Shown here piece after piece: positions 1 through 8,888 of a stretch of 64,000 nt of DNA (position 1 is the stretch's first letter; each line of letters begins with the position of its first letter). The DNA lies in the NCBI GenBank assembly GCA_046349155.1, contig JAXMCW010000001.1, positions 1,922,001 to 1,986,000 on the forward strand, written 5' to 3'. The notes beneath the pieces were generated by a model. The model was not told the origin of the DNA and did not search any database. It worked only from the letters and a program-made list of their open reading frames with translations. The stretch comes from Alsobacter sp046349155 (GTDB lineage Bacteria > Pseudomonadota > Alphaproteobacteria > Rhizobiales > Beijerinckiaceae). The translations under genes and the position numbers were made by a program.

Positions 1-637
1 CTACGAGTACGACGCCGTATCGCGCCTGCGCGACAGCCAGCTCGGCGATCCCCGCGTCTCCGACATTGCCAACTACATCCGCAAGGGCAAGTTGTGGGAG
101 GCCTTCGAAAGCTCCGGGCGCGCCGTGCTGCTGATCGACGAGATCGACAAGGCCGACATCGAGTTCCCCAACGACCTCCTGCTCGAGCTCGACCGCATGG
201 AGTTCCACGTCTACGAGACGGGCGAGACCGTGAGGGCGGTGAACCGGCCCATCGTCGTGATCACCTCCAACAACGAGAAGGACCTGCCGGACGCCTTCCT
301 GCGGCGCTGCTTCTTCCACTACATCAGGTTTCCCGACGCCGAGACGATGGCGCGGATCGTCGAGGTGCACTTCCCCGGCATCAAGCAGAGGCTGGTGGCG
401 GAGGCGCTGCGCGTGTTCTTCGAGGTGCGCGAGACGCCCGGCCTCAGGAAAAGGCCCTCGACCTCGGAGCTGCTCGACTGGCTGAAGCTGCTGATGTCCG
501 AGGACATCGGCCCCGAGGTGCTGCTGGAGCGCGACCCCAAGAAGCTCATTCCGCCTCTCTACGGGGCGCTCCTGAAGAACGAGCAGGACGTGCACCTGTT
601 CGAGCGCATCGCCTTCATGGCGCGGCGGGATCGCTAG
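1..637 (+). CDS. MoxR-family AAA+ ATPase, 3' part (5' end outside window)
   Basis: The reading frame is open from base 2 and ends at TAG 635-637, so only the C-terminal 211 residues are present and the Walker A lies outside. Visible are a Walker B (LLIDEIDKAD), a sensor-type asparagine region (ITSNNEKDLP) and an arginine-finger-like AFLRRCFFH. The C-terminal lid carries the RKRPSTSELLDW motif common in MoxR/CoxD-type ATPases. These proteins act as chaperone-like ATPases for metalloenzyme or complex maturation, usually beside a VWA-domain partner. No VWA gene follows here; the next gene is a SixA-type phosphatase 10 bp downstream. An internal TTG at 92 should not be taken as the start because conserved family sequence continues upstream of it. 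Confidence 0.88.
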   Translation, partial: YEYDAVSRLRDSQLGDPRVSDIANYIRKGKLWEAFESSGRAVLLIDEIDKADIEFPNDLLLELDRMEFHVYETGETVRAVNRPIVVITSNNEKDLPDAFLRRCFFHYIRFPDAETMARIVEVHFPGIKQRLVAEALRVFFEVRETPGLRKRPSTSELLDWLKLLMSEDIGPEVLLERDPKKLIPPLYGALLKNEQDVHLFERIAFMARRDR

Positions 638-647
638 GAGAGCATCC

Positions 648-1160
648 ATGCTTCGCCTGGTCATCTTCCGTCACGCCAAGGCCGTCCCGCACGGGGCCGC
701 GCCGGATTTCGACAGGGCGCTCGCGCCGCGCGGGCTCGCGGCCGCGGCGGAGATGGGGCGCATGCTGGCCGCCGAGCACATCATCCCCGACCTCGCGCTG
801 GTCTCGCCGGCCTTGCGCACGACGCAGACCTGGGAGCAGGCCGCGCCGGCGCTGCCGGGCGTGACGACGGCCTTCGACAAGCGGGTCTACGAGGCCAGCG
901 CGGGGACGCTGCTGGCGCTCGTCAATGGCACGCCCGACACGGTGAGGACGCTCGTCCTTGTCGGACACAATCCCGGCATGTCGGACCTCGCCCGGCAACT
1001 CGTCGGCCATGGCGACCGCTACGCCTTCGCGCGCATGAAGGCGAAGTTCGTGACCGCGGGCGTGGCGGTGATCGACTTCCATGCCGAGCGCTGGGCCGAC
1101 GTCGCGCCCGGCGGCGGCCGGCTCGACCGCTTCGTGACGCCCACCGCGACCGACGATTGA
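648..1160 (+). CDS. SixA-type phosphohistidine phosphatase (histidine phosphatase superfamily)
   Basis: A 170-residue protein beginning MLRLVIFRHAKA, the RHG-type catalytic motif with the phospho-acceptor His at residue 9. A second conserved histidine lies in LVLVGHNPG, typical of the SixA branch of the phosphoglycerate-mutase-like superfamily. Family members remove phosphate from phosphohistidine, for example on HPt domains or PTS proteins; the partner here is unknown. The ATG is preceded by an AGGAGAG ribosome site that overlaps the end of the upstream MoxR gene, so the two are probably co-transcribed. The length is normal for the family. Confidence 0.85.
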   Translation: MLRLVIFRHAKAVPHGAAPDFDRALAPRGLAAAAEMGRMLAAEHIIPDLALVSPALRTTQTWEQAAPALPGVTTAFDKRVYEASAGTLLALVNGTPDTVRTLVLVGHNPGMSDLARQLVGHGDRYAFARMKAKFVTAGVAVIDFHAERWADVAPGGGRLDRFVTPTATDD

Positions 1161-1327
1161 ACAGCCGGGCCATGGGGGATGCGGAACCGCGTCCCCGTGC
1201 CTATGTTCACCCCCGGGCGCCATCCACCGGGGCGCCTGTCTTCGGAGCGCTGGCCTCGCGGCCTGCCCTTCGGGCTTCGTCGTGCGGGCCGGGAGGTCCG
1301 CGCTCCGTCTCCTGAGGTCCCGTCCTC

Positions 1328-2782
1328 TTGGCTTCCTTCTCCGACATCGTCTTCGACGCCCGCATCGCCGCCCGCTCGCTCGCGGAAGGGATCGCGGGGC
1401 TGGCCAGCCCGACCTTGCGGGTCGGCGTCACCGGCCTCTCGCGCTCGGGCAAGACCGTGTTCATCACGGCGCTCGTCCATGCGCTGATGCGACAGGCCCG
1501 GCTGCCGGTGTTCCGGGCCATGGCCGAGGGGCGGATCATCAAGGCGGAGCTGGCGCACCAGCCGGACGACGCGGTGCCGCGCTTCGCCTACGAGGACCAC
1601 CTGGCGGCGCTGACGGGCACCGACCGGCACTGGCCGGATTCGACGCGCCGCATCGCGGAGCTGAGGCTCACCATCACCTACGAGAGCCGGGAGGCCTGGA
1701 CGTCCGGCCCGCACACGCTGACGCTCGACATCGTCGACTATCCAGGCGAGTGGCTCCTCGACCTCGGGCTCCTCGACAAGAGCTATTCCGCATGGTCGCG
1801 GGACTCCCTGGCCGCCTGCCGCTCGCCGGGGCGCGCGGAGGTTGCCGCGCCGTTCCTCGCCCAACTCGCCACGCTCGACCATGCCGCGCCCTTCGAGGAA
1901 GGGCCCGCGCGGCAGGCGGCGGAGCTGTTCCGGGCCTCGCTCATCGCCGCGCGGCGCGAGCCGCTCTCTTTCTCGGCCCTGCCGCCGGGGCGCTTCCTCA
2001 TGCCAGGCGACCTCGAGGGCTCGCCCGCGCTGACCTTCGCGCCGCTCGACGTTCCCGACGGCGTCGCCTTCCGGCCGGGCTCGCTGGCGGCGACCATGGA
2101 GCGTCGCTACGAGGCCTATCGCTCGCATGTGGTCAAGCCGTTCTTCCGCGACCATTTCTCACGGCTCGACCGGCAGATCGTGCTGGTCGACACGATGGCC
2201 GCGCTGAATGCCGGGCCGGCTGCCGTGGCCGACCTGCAAAAGGCTCTGGAGGACGTGCTCTCCGCCTTCCGCACCGGCCGCAACTCGATGCTGACAAGCT
2301 GGTTCAGCCCGCGCATCGACCGCGTGCTCTTCGCCGCCACCAAGGCGGACCACCTCCACCACACCCAGCACGACAGGCTGGAGGCCGTGCTGGCGCTGCT
2401 CGTCGAGCGCGCCAGGAAGCGGGCCGTGGGGCTCGGGGCGCGCGTCGACGTGGCGGCGGTCGCGTCGGTGAGGGCCACGCGCGAGGCGCGGGTGCGGCAG
2501 GGCCGCCAGCAGCTCGACGCCATCGTCGGCACGCCCCTGGCCGGCGAGGTGATCGCCGGCGAGACCTTCGACGGCCTGGCCGAGGCGGCCGTGTTTCCCG
2601 GCGACTTGCCGGAGGACCCCGCGCGCGCTCTCGCGCAGGCCGGGGAGAAGGACGTGGGCCTGCGCTTCGTGCGGTTCCGCCCGCCCGTCTCCTCGGCGGG
2701 GGCCGACGGAGCGCCGGGCGTGCTGCCGCATATCCGCCTGGACCGCGCGCTGGAATTCCTGATGGGAGACCGACTGGCATGA
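1328..2782 (+). CDS. YcjX-like GTPase/ATPase (DUF463 family)
   Basis: A 484-residue protein with a P-loop at about residues 36-43 (GLSRSGKT), followed by conserved YcjX blocks such as the DIVDYPGEWLLD segment. The latter acts as a Walker B/switch-like region. YcjX proteins are P-loop NTPases encoded beside the DUF697 membrane protein YcjF, and exactly that pair is seen here. The biological role is unsettled; in gammaproteobacteria the pair sits near phage-shock genes. The start is a TTG at 1328 with a plausible GAGG ribosome site about 12 bases upstream; no better ATG or GTG precedes the conserved N-terminus. The stop overlaps the next start (ATGA), showing translational coupling. Confidence 0.85.
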   Translation: MASFSDIVFDARIAARSLAEGIAGLASPTLRVGVTGLSRSGKTVFITALVHALMRQARLPVFRAMAEGRIIKAELAHQPDDAVPRFAYEDHLAALTGTDRHWPDSTRRIAELRLTITYESREAWTSGPHTLTLDIVDYPGEWLLDLGLLDKSYSAWSRDSLAACRSPGRAEVAAPFLAQLATLDHAAPFEEGPARQAAELFRASLIAARREPLSFSALPPGRFLMPGDLEGSPALTFAPLDVPDGVAFRPGSLAATMERRYEAYRSHVVKPFFRDHFSRLDRQIVLVDTMAALNAGPAAVADLQKALEDVLSAFRTGRNSMLTSWFSPRIDRVLFAATKADHLHHTQHDRLEAVLALLVERARKRAVGLGARVDVAAVASVRATREARVRQGRQQLDAIVGTPLAGEVIAGETFDGLAEAAVFPGDLPEDPARALAQAGEKDVGLRFVRFRPPVSSAGADGAPGVLPHIRLDRALEFLMGDRLA

Positions 2783-3870
2783 GCAAGGCGGCGTCGGGCA
2801 AGGAGCCTCGGGCCTTCCGGCTCGACGATCCCAGCGTGGACATCTCGCTGCCGCGCGGCGGCGACGCCGGGCCCCCGCCTCCGGGGCGCGGGCGCGTGGT
2901 GGTGGAGGAAGAGCCGCTCGCCGACATCGGCGGCGACGAGCCGATCGACCAGGACCTGCTGCCGCCTCCGGCCGAGGAGGAGCGCCGGGCTGAGCTGGCG
3001 CTGGGCAAGCGCGTCTTCGGCTGGGGCGGCCTGCTGATCAGCGCCGTCGGCGGGCTCGTCACGCTGTGGCTCGTGACGTCGTTGGAGCAGTTCATCGCGG
3101 ACCTGCTGTCGCGCAACCCCGTGCTGGGCTATGTCGCGCTGGCGCTCGCGGGCCTCGCGGTCCTCGCGCTTCTGGTCCTGGCCGGTCGGGAGATCGCGGC
3201 CATCCTGCGCGGAAAGGCCATCGCGGCCCTCAAGGCGCGGGCCGAGGACGTTCTCACCTCCGACGACCCGAAGGCCGGCCGGGCGGTGCTCTCCGAACTG
3301 GTCTCCATCTATGCCGCCCGGCCGGAGACGGCGCGTCCGCGGGCCCGCCTGCGGGAGACGGAGACCGACATCATCGACGGCGCGGACCTCGTGCGGCTGG
3401 CGGAGCGCGAGCTGATGGCCCCGCTCGACCGCGAGGCGCGGATCGCCGTCGCCCGGGCGGCGAAGCGGGTGTCGGTGGTGACCGCCATCTCTCCGCGGGC
3501 GCTGGTCGACGTGCTCTTCGTCGCCGGGCAGGCGCTGCGGCTCGTGCGCACCATCTCGGCCGTCTACGGGGGACGGCCGGGCTTCTTCGGCTTCATGCGG
3601 CTGCTCAGGGCGGTCTCGGGACACCTCGTGATCACCGGCGGCATGGCGATGGGCGACAGCCTCGTCCAGCAGGTGCTGGGGGCTGGGCTGGCAGCCCGCC
3701 TCTCGGCGCGGCTGGGGGAGGGCGTGTTCAACGGCCTGCTCACGGCGCGGATCGGCCTGTCCGCCATTGCGGTGTGCCGGCCGCTGCCTTTCGCGGCGCT
3801 CCCGGCCCCCGGGGTCAAGGACGTCGCAGGCTTCCTGTTCGAGGGCGACGCGGCAAAGTCTTCCCGCTAG
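2779..3870 (+). CDS. YcjF-like DUF697 inner-membrane protein
   Basis: A 363-residue protein starting at the ATG that overlaps the stop of the YcjX-like gene. The first about 75 residues are polar and proline-rich. Two transmembrane helices follow at about residues 80-100 and 115-137 (GYVALALAGLAVLALLVLAG), then a helical domain and a C-terminal hydrophobic region (about residues 245-340) typical of DUF697. It is the usual partner of YcjX and is presumably an inner-membrane protein. It ends 142 bp before the first flagellar hook gene; no obvious intrinsic terminator lies between. Confidence 0.82.
   Translation: MSKAASGKEPRAFRLDDPSVDISLPRGGDAGPPPPGRGRVVVEEEPLADIGGDEPIDQDLLPPPAEEERRAELALGKRVFGWGGLLISAVGGLVTLWLVTSLEQFIADLLSRNPVLGYVALALAGLAVLALLVLAGREIAAILRGKAIAALKARAEDVLTSDDPKAGRAVLSELVSIYAARPETARPRARLRETETDIIDGADLVRLAERELMAPLDREARIAVARAAKRVSVVTAISPRALVDVLFVAGQALRLVRTISAVYGGRPGFFGFMRLLRAVSGHLVITGGMAMGDSLVQQVLGAGLAARLSARLGEGVFNGLLTARIGLSAIAVCRPLPFAALPAPGVKDVAGFLFEGDAAKSSR
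3850..3866. promoter_or_regulatory. Degenerate FlbD-like dyad upstream of flgE1
   Basis: GCGGCA-N5-TTCCCG. The left half-site differs at one base and the right half at several from the CCGGCA-N5-TGCCGG dyads found upstream of flgE2, flgI and flgF. It overlaps the 3' end of the DUF697 gene. Its centre lies about 83 bp upstream of the -24 GG of the flgE1 promoter, the same geometry as the better sites. Weak on its own; listed because of its position. Confidence 0.35.
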
Positions 3871-3939
3871 GTTTCTGCAACCAAACTTTTCTTCCGCAAC
3901 CCATTGGCGATACTTGTTATTTTCCAACGGCAGCAGGGC

Positions 3940-3954
3940 TGGCGCAGCCCTTGC
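3940..3954 (+). promoter_or_regulatory. Sigma-54 promoter of flgE1
   Basis: TGGCGCAGCCCTTGC matches the sigma-54 consensus TGGCAC-N5-TTGC at all but one position, with the invariant GG-N10-GC spacing. The predicted transcription start is about 12 bases downstream, giving a leader of roughly 45-50 bases before the flgE1 ATG at 4013. Confidence 0.8.
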
Positions 3955-4012
3955 CACGTCTCCCCGCATCCGACCGCCCAGAGTGTTTGGCGGGAGCGAC
4001 GGGGATGTTTCC

Positions 4013-5356
4013 ATGAGTATCTTTTCAGCCCTCACCACCTCGATGTCCGGCCTCAGGGCGCAGTCCTTCGCCCTCGAGGCCATTTCCGACAACATCGCCA
4101 ACGCCCAGACCCTGGGATACAAAAGGGCGGACGCCAGCTTCGAGGACATGGTGCTGGAAGGCCCGGTCTCGCAGCAGATGGGCGGCTCCGTCGCGGCGAC
4201 ATCCCGATCCTTCGCCGACGTCGCCGGTTCCGTGCGCAGCAGCGGCGTCGCCACCAACTTCGCGCTCAGTGGCCCCGGCTTCGTGGCGGTGCGCGACCGG
4301 CTGAACACGGCCGGGGGCCAGGCCATCTTCTCGGCCACGAACGCCTTTACCCGGCGGGGCGACTTCACCCTCGACAAGGACGGCTACCTCGTGAACGGCT
4401 CCGGCAGCTACCTCGTGGGGTCGGCGCTCAATCCCCTTACCGGCCAGCAGACGGGCGCGGCGCCGGACGTCATCCGCGTCGCGGCCTCCACGATCCCGGC
4501 CCGGGCCTCCACCACGCTCACCTACGCGGCCAACCTGCCCGCGACGCCCAAGACCAACGCCTATGACCCCAATGTCGCCGGGTCGGAGCTGTGGGCCGCG
4601 GGCGCCGCGGCGCCGGCGCAGGTGACCCAGGCCTCGACCCCCAGTGCGAAGTCCCTCGTCGACAACTCGATCTCGGGCCAGTCGGTCCGCTTCTACGATG
4701 CGGTGGGCCTGCCGGTCGACGTCGACATGCGCTGGGCCAAGCTCTCCACCGGCGCCAACGGGTCCACGTGGGGCCTCTACGCCTGCACCACCCAGGGGAC
4801 GACGCCCGAGACGTCGACCTGGTCGCTCGCCACCACCGCAACCTTCGACAGCGCGGGCCAGTTGACGCCCGCCGCGCTCACCGCCGCCGTCGACCTCACC
4901 AGCCGGGGTCTCGGCACGGTGAACTTCGACCTCGGCAACGGCAAGATGACGCAATATGCCGACAATTCGGGCCAGGCCCAGGTCAGGGCCACCCAGGACG
5001 GCTACGGGGCTGGCGCGTTCTCCAGCCTCACCATCTCCGACACGGGCCGCGTGATCGCCAACTTCACCAACGGACAGACGCAGAGCCTCGCGCAGATCAC
5101 CATCGCGCAGTTCAACGCGCCGGGGATGCTGAAGCGCACGAGCGGCGGCATGTTCGAGGAAACGCTGGAATCCGGCGCCCCGCTCTTCAACGGCTCGACG
5201 ACGACGCTGATGGCCGGCTCGGTCGAGGGCTCCAACACGGACATCGCGGACGAGTTCTCCAAGATGATCGTGACCCAGCAGGCCTATTCGGCGAACACCC
5301 GAGTGGTCTCGGCCTCCCAGGACATGCTGAAGGAGATCATCAACGTGATCCGCTGA
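4013..5356 (+). CDS. flgE: Flagellar hook protein FlgE (copy 1)
   Basis: A 447-residue hook protein. The N-terminus (MSIFSALTTSMSGLRAQS...) and the following ISDNIANAQTLGYKR are the canonical rod/hook N-terminal domain. The C-terminus has EGSNTDIADEFSKMIVTQ, QAYSANTRVV and a terminal coiled segment. The middle is the variable FlgE D1/D2 region. The true start is the ATG at 4013, because the hook signature begins at once. It is the first of two tandem hook genes, followed 234 bp later by a clear paralog with its own promoter. Transcription is probably sigma-54 dependent (box at 3940). The two copies share the terminal domains and differ mostly in the surface-exposed centre. Confidence 0.95.
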   Translation: MSIFSALTTSMSGLRAQSFALEAISDNIANAQTLGYKRADASFEDMVLEGPVSQQMGGSVAATSRSFADVAGSVRSSGVATNFALSGPGFVAVRDRLNTAGGQAIFSATNAFTRRGDFTLDKDGYLVNGSGSYLVGSALNPLTGQQTGAAPDVIRVAASTIPARASTTLTYAANLPATPKTNAYDPNVAGSELWAAGAAAPAQVTQASTPSAKSLVDNSISGQSVRFYDAVGLPVDVDMRWAKLSTGANGSTWGLYACTTQGTTPETSTWSLATTATFDSAGQLTPAALTAAVDLTSRGLGTVNFDLGNGKMTQYADNSGQAQVRATQDGYGAGAFSSLTISDTGRVIANFTNGQTQSLAQITIAQFNAPGMLKRTSGGMFEETLESGAPLFNGSTTTLMAGSVEGSNTDIADEFSKMIVTQQAYSANTRVVSASQDMLKEIINVIR

Positions 5357-5400
5357 ACGCGCCGTCCAACGCGCGGTCCCGCAGGCTCTCTCCCCGCCCG

Positions 5401-5419
5401 CCGGGCAAATCTTGCCGGG
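5401..5419. promoter_or_regulatory. FlbD-like (ftr) enhancer dyad upstream of flgE2
   Basis: The core CGGGCA-AATCT-TGCCGG (5402-5418) is a near-perfect dyad centred about 93 bp upstream of the -24 GG of the flgE2 sigma-54 promoter. It resembles the ftr elements bound by FlbD in Caulobacter, which as I recall carry CGGCA and TGCCG half-sites. It could also form a hairpin after flgE1, but one mismatch in the stem and no T-tract make a terminator less likely. Confidence 0.65.
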
Positions 5420-5501
5420 CTGCTCCGGAGTCAGGGCCGAATCTACCCGAGAAGCATGATGAATCCTTCGTTTAGCCGTTGGAATCGCTCACGAATTTGG
5501 C

Positions 5502-5516
5502 TGGCACACGCCTTGC
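5502..5516 (+). promoter_or_regulatory. Sigma-54 promoter of flgE2
   Basis: TGGCACACGCCTTGC is an exact TGGCAC-N5-TTGC sigma-54 consensus with GG-N10-GC spacing. The predicted start, near 5528, leaves a leader of about 60 bases before the flgE2 ATG at 5591. Confidence 0.9.
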
Positions 5517-5590
5517 GGGTGTCTTCCCGAGATTTCGCGCGGCCTGCTCCTCCCCCGAGGACGGCCGCCAGACCGGGAAAGGGTAGCCGC

Positions 5591-6952
5591 ATGAGTATCT
5601 TCGGGGCGATGATCACGGCCGTGACAGGGCTCAACGCCCAGTCCTACGCGCTCGAGAACATCTCGGACAACATCGCGAACTCGCAGACGACCGGCTACAA
5701 GCGCGTCGACACGAGCTTCGAGGACATGGTGCCCGACTATCCCCTGCGGACGCAGGTGGGCGGCTCCGTGATCGCCTTCTCCCAAGGCACGAACGGCCTG
5801 ACCGGCAACATCACTTCTTCCGGCGTGGGCACGAACTTCGCCATCAACGGTCAGGGCTTCGCCGTGGTGCGCGACGCCAGCGACCTCTCCGGCGGCACGC
5901 CGACCTTCTCGGCCCGCAACCTCTACACCCGCCGCGGCGACTTCGAGCTCGACAAGAACGGCTACCTGGTCAACGGCGCGGGCAAATACCTCGTGGGCTA
6001 CAGCGCGAGCGCGACGGGCCAGATCTCGACCGGCACGCCGGACATCGTCAAGGTAAGCTTCGCGCCCGTCGACGCCAGCGCCACGTCGACGCTGACCTAC
6101 TCGGCCAACGTTCCGTCCTATCCGCTGACGCAGAACGCCGACACGACGGTCGCCAACTCCGAATTGTGGGGAGGCGGGACGCTCGCGGCGCCGCCGGCCA
6201 CGATCACGACGGGCGGCGCGGCGCCCGCCAACAGCGCCACCTTCGCCGCCAATTCCATCGCCGGACAGACGGTGACCATGTACGATTCGCTGGGCAACCA
6301 AGTGAACGTCGAGTTCCGCTGGGCCAAGATCAACTCGGTCTCCAACGGCGGCACGGACACCTGGGCGCTCTACTACAACTCGACGCCCGGCACGACGGCG
6401 GCCACCTCCACCTGGACGAATGTCGGCGGCGCCTTCACGTTCAACTCCACGGGCAAGCTGACCTCTGCCACCTCCGCGACGCCGACCATCGCGGTCGGCG
6501 GCCAGACGGTGGGGGCCGTGGCGATCGACTTCAGCCAGCTCACGCAGTTCGCCGACGGCAGCGGCCAGGTGAAGGCCAACCAGATCGTCCAGAACGGCTA
6601 CACGGCCGGCAAGCTCGACAGCGTCGCCATCGGCGACGACGGACGCATCATGGCCACCTACACGAACGGCCAGACCAAGGCCATCGGCCAGGTCGCGATC
6701 GCGCAGTTCAACGCGGTGAACGCGCTCAAGCGGGATTCCGGCGGCGTCTTCGAGGAGACCCTCGAGTCCGGGCAGCCGCTCCTGAGCTACAATGGATCGA
6801 GCTTAATCTCTGGTTCACTGGAAGGCTCGAATACCGACATCGCGTCCGAGTTTTCGAAGATGATCGTCACACAACAGGCTTATTCGGCTAATACCCGGGT
6901 CATCACGACGTCGCAGCAGATGCTTCAGGACGCCATCAACATCATCCGCTGA
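5591..6952 (+). CDS. flgE: Flagellar hook protein FlgE (copy 2)
   Basis: A 453-residue hook protein, paralogous to the preceding gene. It begins MSIFGAMITAVTGLNAQS, continues ISDNIANSQTTGYKR, and ends with EGSNTDIASEFSKMIVTQ and QAYSANTRVI. Both copies keep the export- and assembly-competent terminal domains, so neither looks like a pseudogene. The ATG at 5591 is chosen because the conserved N-terminus starts there; the frame is open for 45 codons upstream, but that segment overlaps the promoter and is not hook-like. It is followed 56 bp later by flgK, and the flgE2-flgK-flgL order is a normal hook-filament junction operon. Confidence 0.95.
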   Translation: MSIFGAMITAVTGLNAQSYALENISDNIANSQTTGYKRVDTSFEDMVPDYPLRTQVGGSVIAFSQGTNGLTGNITSSGVGTNFAINGQGFAVVRDASDLSGGTPTFSARNLYTRRGDFELDKNGYLVNGAGKYLVGYSASATGQISTGTPDIVKVSFAPVDASATSTLTYSANVPSYPLTQNADTTVANSELWGGGTLAAPPATITTGGAAPANSATFAANSIAGQTVTMYDSLGNQVNVEFRWAKINSVSNGGTDTWALYYNSTPGTTAATSTWTNVGGAFTFNSTGKLTSATSATPTIAVGGQTVGAVAIDFSQLTQFADGSGQVKANQIVQNGYTAGKLDSVAIGDDGRIMATYTNGQTKAIGQVAIAQFNAVNALKRDSGGVFEETLESGQPLLSYNGSSLISGSLEGSNTDIASEFSKMIVTQQAYSANTRVITTSQQMLQDAINIIR

Positions 6953-7008
6953 TCGTTCCATTTCTCCGCTGAGTTCGCGGCAGGCGCCGCGAGCGGAAAG
7001 AGTAGGCC

Positions 7009-8877
7009 ATGAGTCTCGGTTCAGCCCTGTCGTCCGCCACGTCCGGCCTGCGCGCCACGCAGCAGCAGCTGGACGTCATCTCGGGCAACGTCGCCAATTC
7101 CGGGACCGTCGGCTATTCCAAGCGGATCGCCAACCTTCAGGAGACGGTCGGCAACGGCGACGTCAACGGCGTCACCGTCGCCGGCGTGCAGCGCAAGCTG
7201 GACGCCATCCTGCAGCGCGAGCTGCGCACGGAGACGTCCGGCTCGGGCTACACTTCCGTTCGCTCGGACTTCACGTCGCAGCTCGGCTCCCTGTTCGGCC
7301 AGCCGGGCTCGGACGGCTCGCTCTCCACCTTGCTGAACGCCTTCACGTCGTCCCTGCAGAGCCTGAAGACCGATCCCGGCTCCAGCACGGCGCGCGCCAC
7401 CGTCCTGAGCAGCGCGACCTCGCTGGCATCCGGCCTGAACCGGATCTCGGACGGCATCCAGGGCCTGCGCTCGAACGCCGAGAGCCAGATCGGGCAAGAC
7501 GTCCAGCGCGTGAACCAGATCCTGCAGGGCATCGCCCAGGCCGACGTGAAGATCGCCGGCAAGGGCGACGACGTGCCGGCGCTGCAGGACCAGCGCGACA
7601 GCCTGATCAACGAGCTGTCCAAGTATGTCGACGTCCGGGTCACAGACAACGCCAACGGCTCGATCTCGCTGACGACCCAGGGCGGACTGCGGCTCTACGA
7701 TTCCGGCGTGCCCTCGACCTTCTCCTTCGACGGGCGAGGCCAGTTGACGCCGCAGTCCCTGTGGAGCGCCGGGACGACGGGGGGCGTGGGAACGATCACG
7801 CTGAGCGTGCCGGGCGGCACGACGACCGACGTGATCGCCAGCGGCTCCCTGCGCTCGGGCGAGCTCTACGGCCTCATCGAGCTGCGCGACAAGACGCTGG
7901 TCGAGGCGCAGGGTCAGGTCGACGAACTCGCGGCGAACCTGGCGAGCGCGCTTTCCGACCGCAATCCCACGGCGACGCCGTTCCCCGCTTCGGGCACGCA
8001 GACGGGGCTGACCATCAACGCGGCCGGGCTGCAGCGCGGCAACGTGATCAGCGTCACCTACAAGCCCACGGCGGGCGGTGCGCCTCAGACCTATTCCTTC
8101 GTGATGGTGCAGGGCTCCAACACCGTCACCAACGCCGCGACGCCCGACCCCAACGATACGGTCGTTGCCTATGACGTGTCCGGCGGCCTCGCCGGCCTGG
8201 CCGCCCTGATCCAGACGACGATCGGCGGCAACGTGCAAGCCACGGCCACGCCCGCGGGCACGCCGACCTCGCTCAACGTGTTCTCGGCCGGTCCCGAGGT
8301 GATCACCGGCCTCACCGGACGCATCACCAGCACGGGGACCAAGGACAACAGCCCCGTGGCGACCCCGGAGCTGCCGCTCTTCGTCGACGGGGCCGCGAGC
8401 CCGGGCGTCTTCACGAACTACACGGACGGCAGCTCCCAGAAGCTCGGCTTCGCCGGCCGCATCGCGCTCAACAAGGCGGTCTCGAACCAGCCGAGCCTCC
8501 TGGTCGACTGGCAGAGCGGCACGCTCGCGGGCGACCCGGCCCGCCCGCAGCTCCTGCTCGACCGGCTCAGCAAGACGCAGGTCACGTTCGCCCCGCAGGC
8601 GGGGCTGGGCACGGCGTCCGCGCCCTATACGAGCACCGTGTCCGACTATGCCAACCAGGTCGTCGCCGTCCAGGCCGGCAACGCCGGTTCCGCCCAGCGG
8701 CTCGACGACGGCCAGAAGGTGGTGCAGGCCTCCATCGAAAGCCGCTTCTCGGCCTCCTCCGGCGTCAGCGTCGACGAGGAGCTCTCCAACCTGATCCAGG
8801 TGCAGAACGCCTACGCGGCCAATGCCCGGATCGTCAGCGCGGTGAAGGAGATGATGGATCTCCTGATGCGGATCTGA
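7009..8877 (+). CDS. flgK: Flagellar hook-associated protein 1 (hook-filament junction)
   Basis: A 622-residue FlgK. The N-terminal heptad-rich rod/hook motif contains SGNVANSGTVGYSKR, and the C-terminus has VDEELSNLIQVQNAYAAN and ending SAVKEMMDLLMRI, the classical FlgK end. It is exported through the flagellar type III apparatus and forms the junction between hook and filament together with FlgL. No promoter was seen in the 56 bp before it, so it is probably read from the flgE2 sigma-54 promoter. FlgL starts 11 bp after its stop. Confidence 0.95.
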   Translation: MSLGSALSSATSGLRATQQQLDVISGNVANSGTVGYSKRIANLQETVGNGDVNGVTVAGVQRKLDAILQRELRTETSGSGYTSVRSDFTSQLGSLFGQPGSDGSLSTLLNAFTSSLQSLKTDPGSSTARATVLSSATSLASGLNRISDGIQGLRSNAESQIGQDVQRVNQILQGIAQADVKIAGKGDDVPALQDQRDSLINELSKYVDVRVTDNANGSISLTTQGGLRLYDSGVPSTFSFDGRGQLTPQSLWSAGTTGGVGTITLSVPGGTTTDVIASGSLRSGELYGLIELRDKTLVEAQGQVDELAANLASALSDRNPTATPFPASGTQTGLTINAAGLQRGNVISVTYKPTAGGAPQTYSFVMVQGSNTVTNAATPDPNDTVVAYDVSGGLAGLAALIQTTIGGNVQATATPAGTPTSLNVFSAGPEVITGLTGRITSTGTKDNSPVATPELPLFVDGAASPGVFTNYTDGSSQKLGFAGRIALNKAVSNQPSLLVDWQSGTLAGDPARPQLLLDRLSKTQVTFAPQAGLGTASAPYTSTVSDYANQVVAVQAGNAGSAQRLDDGQKVVQASIESRFSASSGVSVDEELSNLIQVQNAYAANARIVSAVKEMMDLLMRI

Positions 8878-8888
8878 GGAGACGCGCC

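Noticed and set aside
1200..1230. Hairpin of GGCGCC repeats between sixA and the YcjX gene
   Set aside because: The arm is self-complementary and short, with no T-tract, so it cannot be called a terminator.
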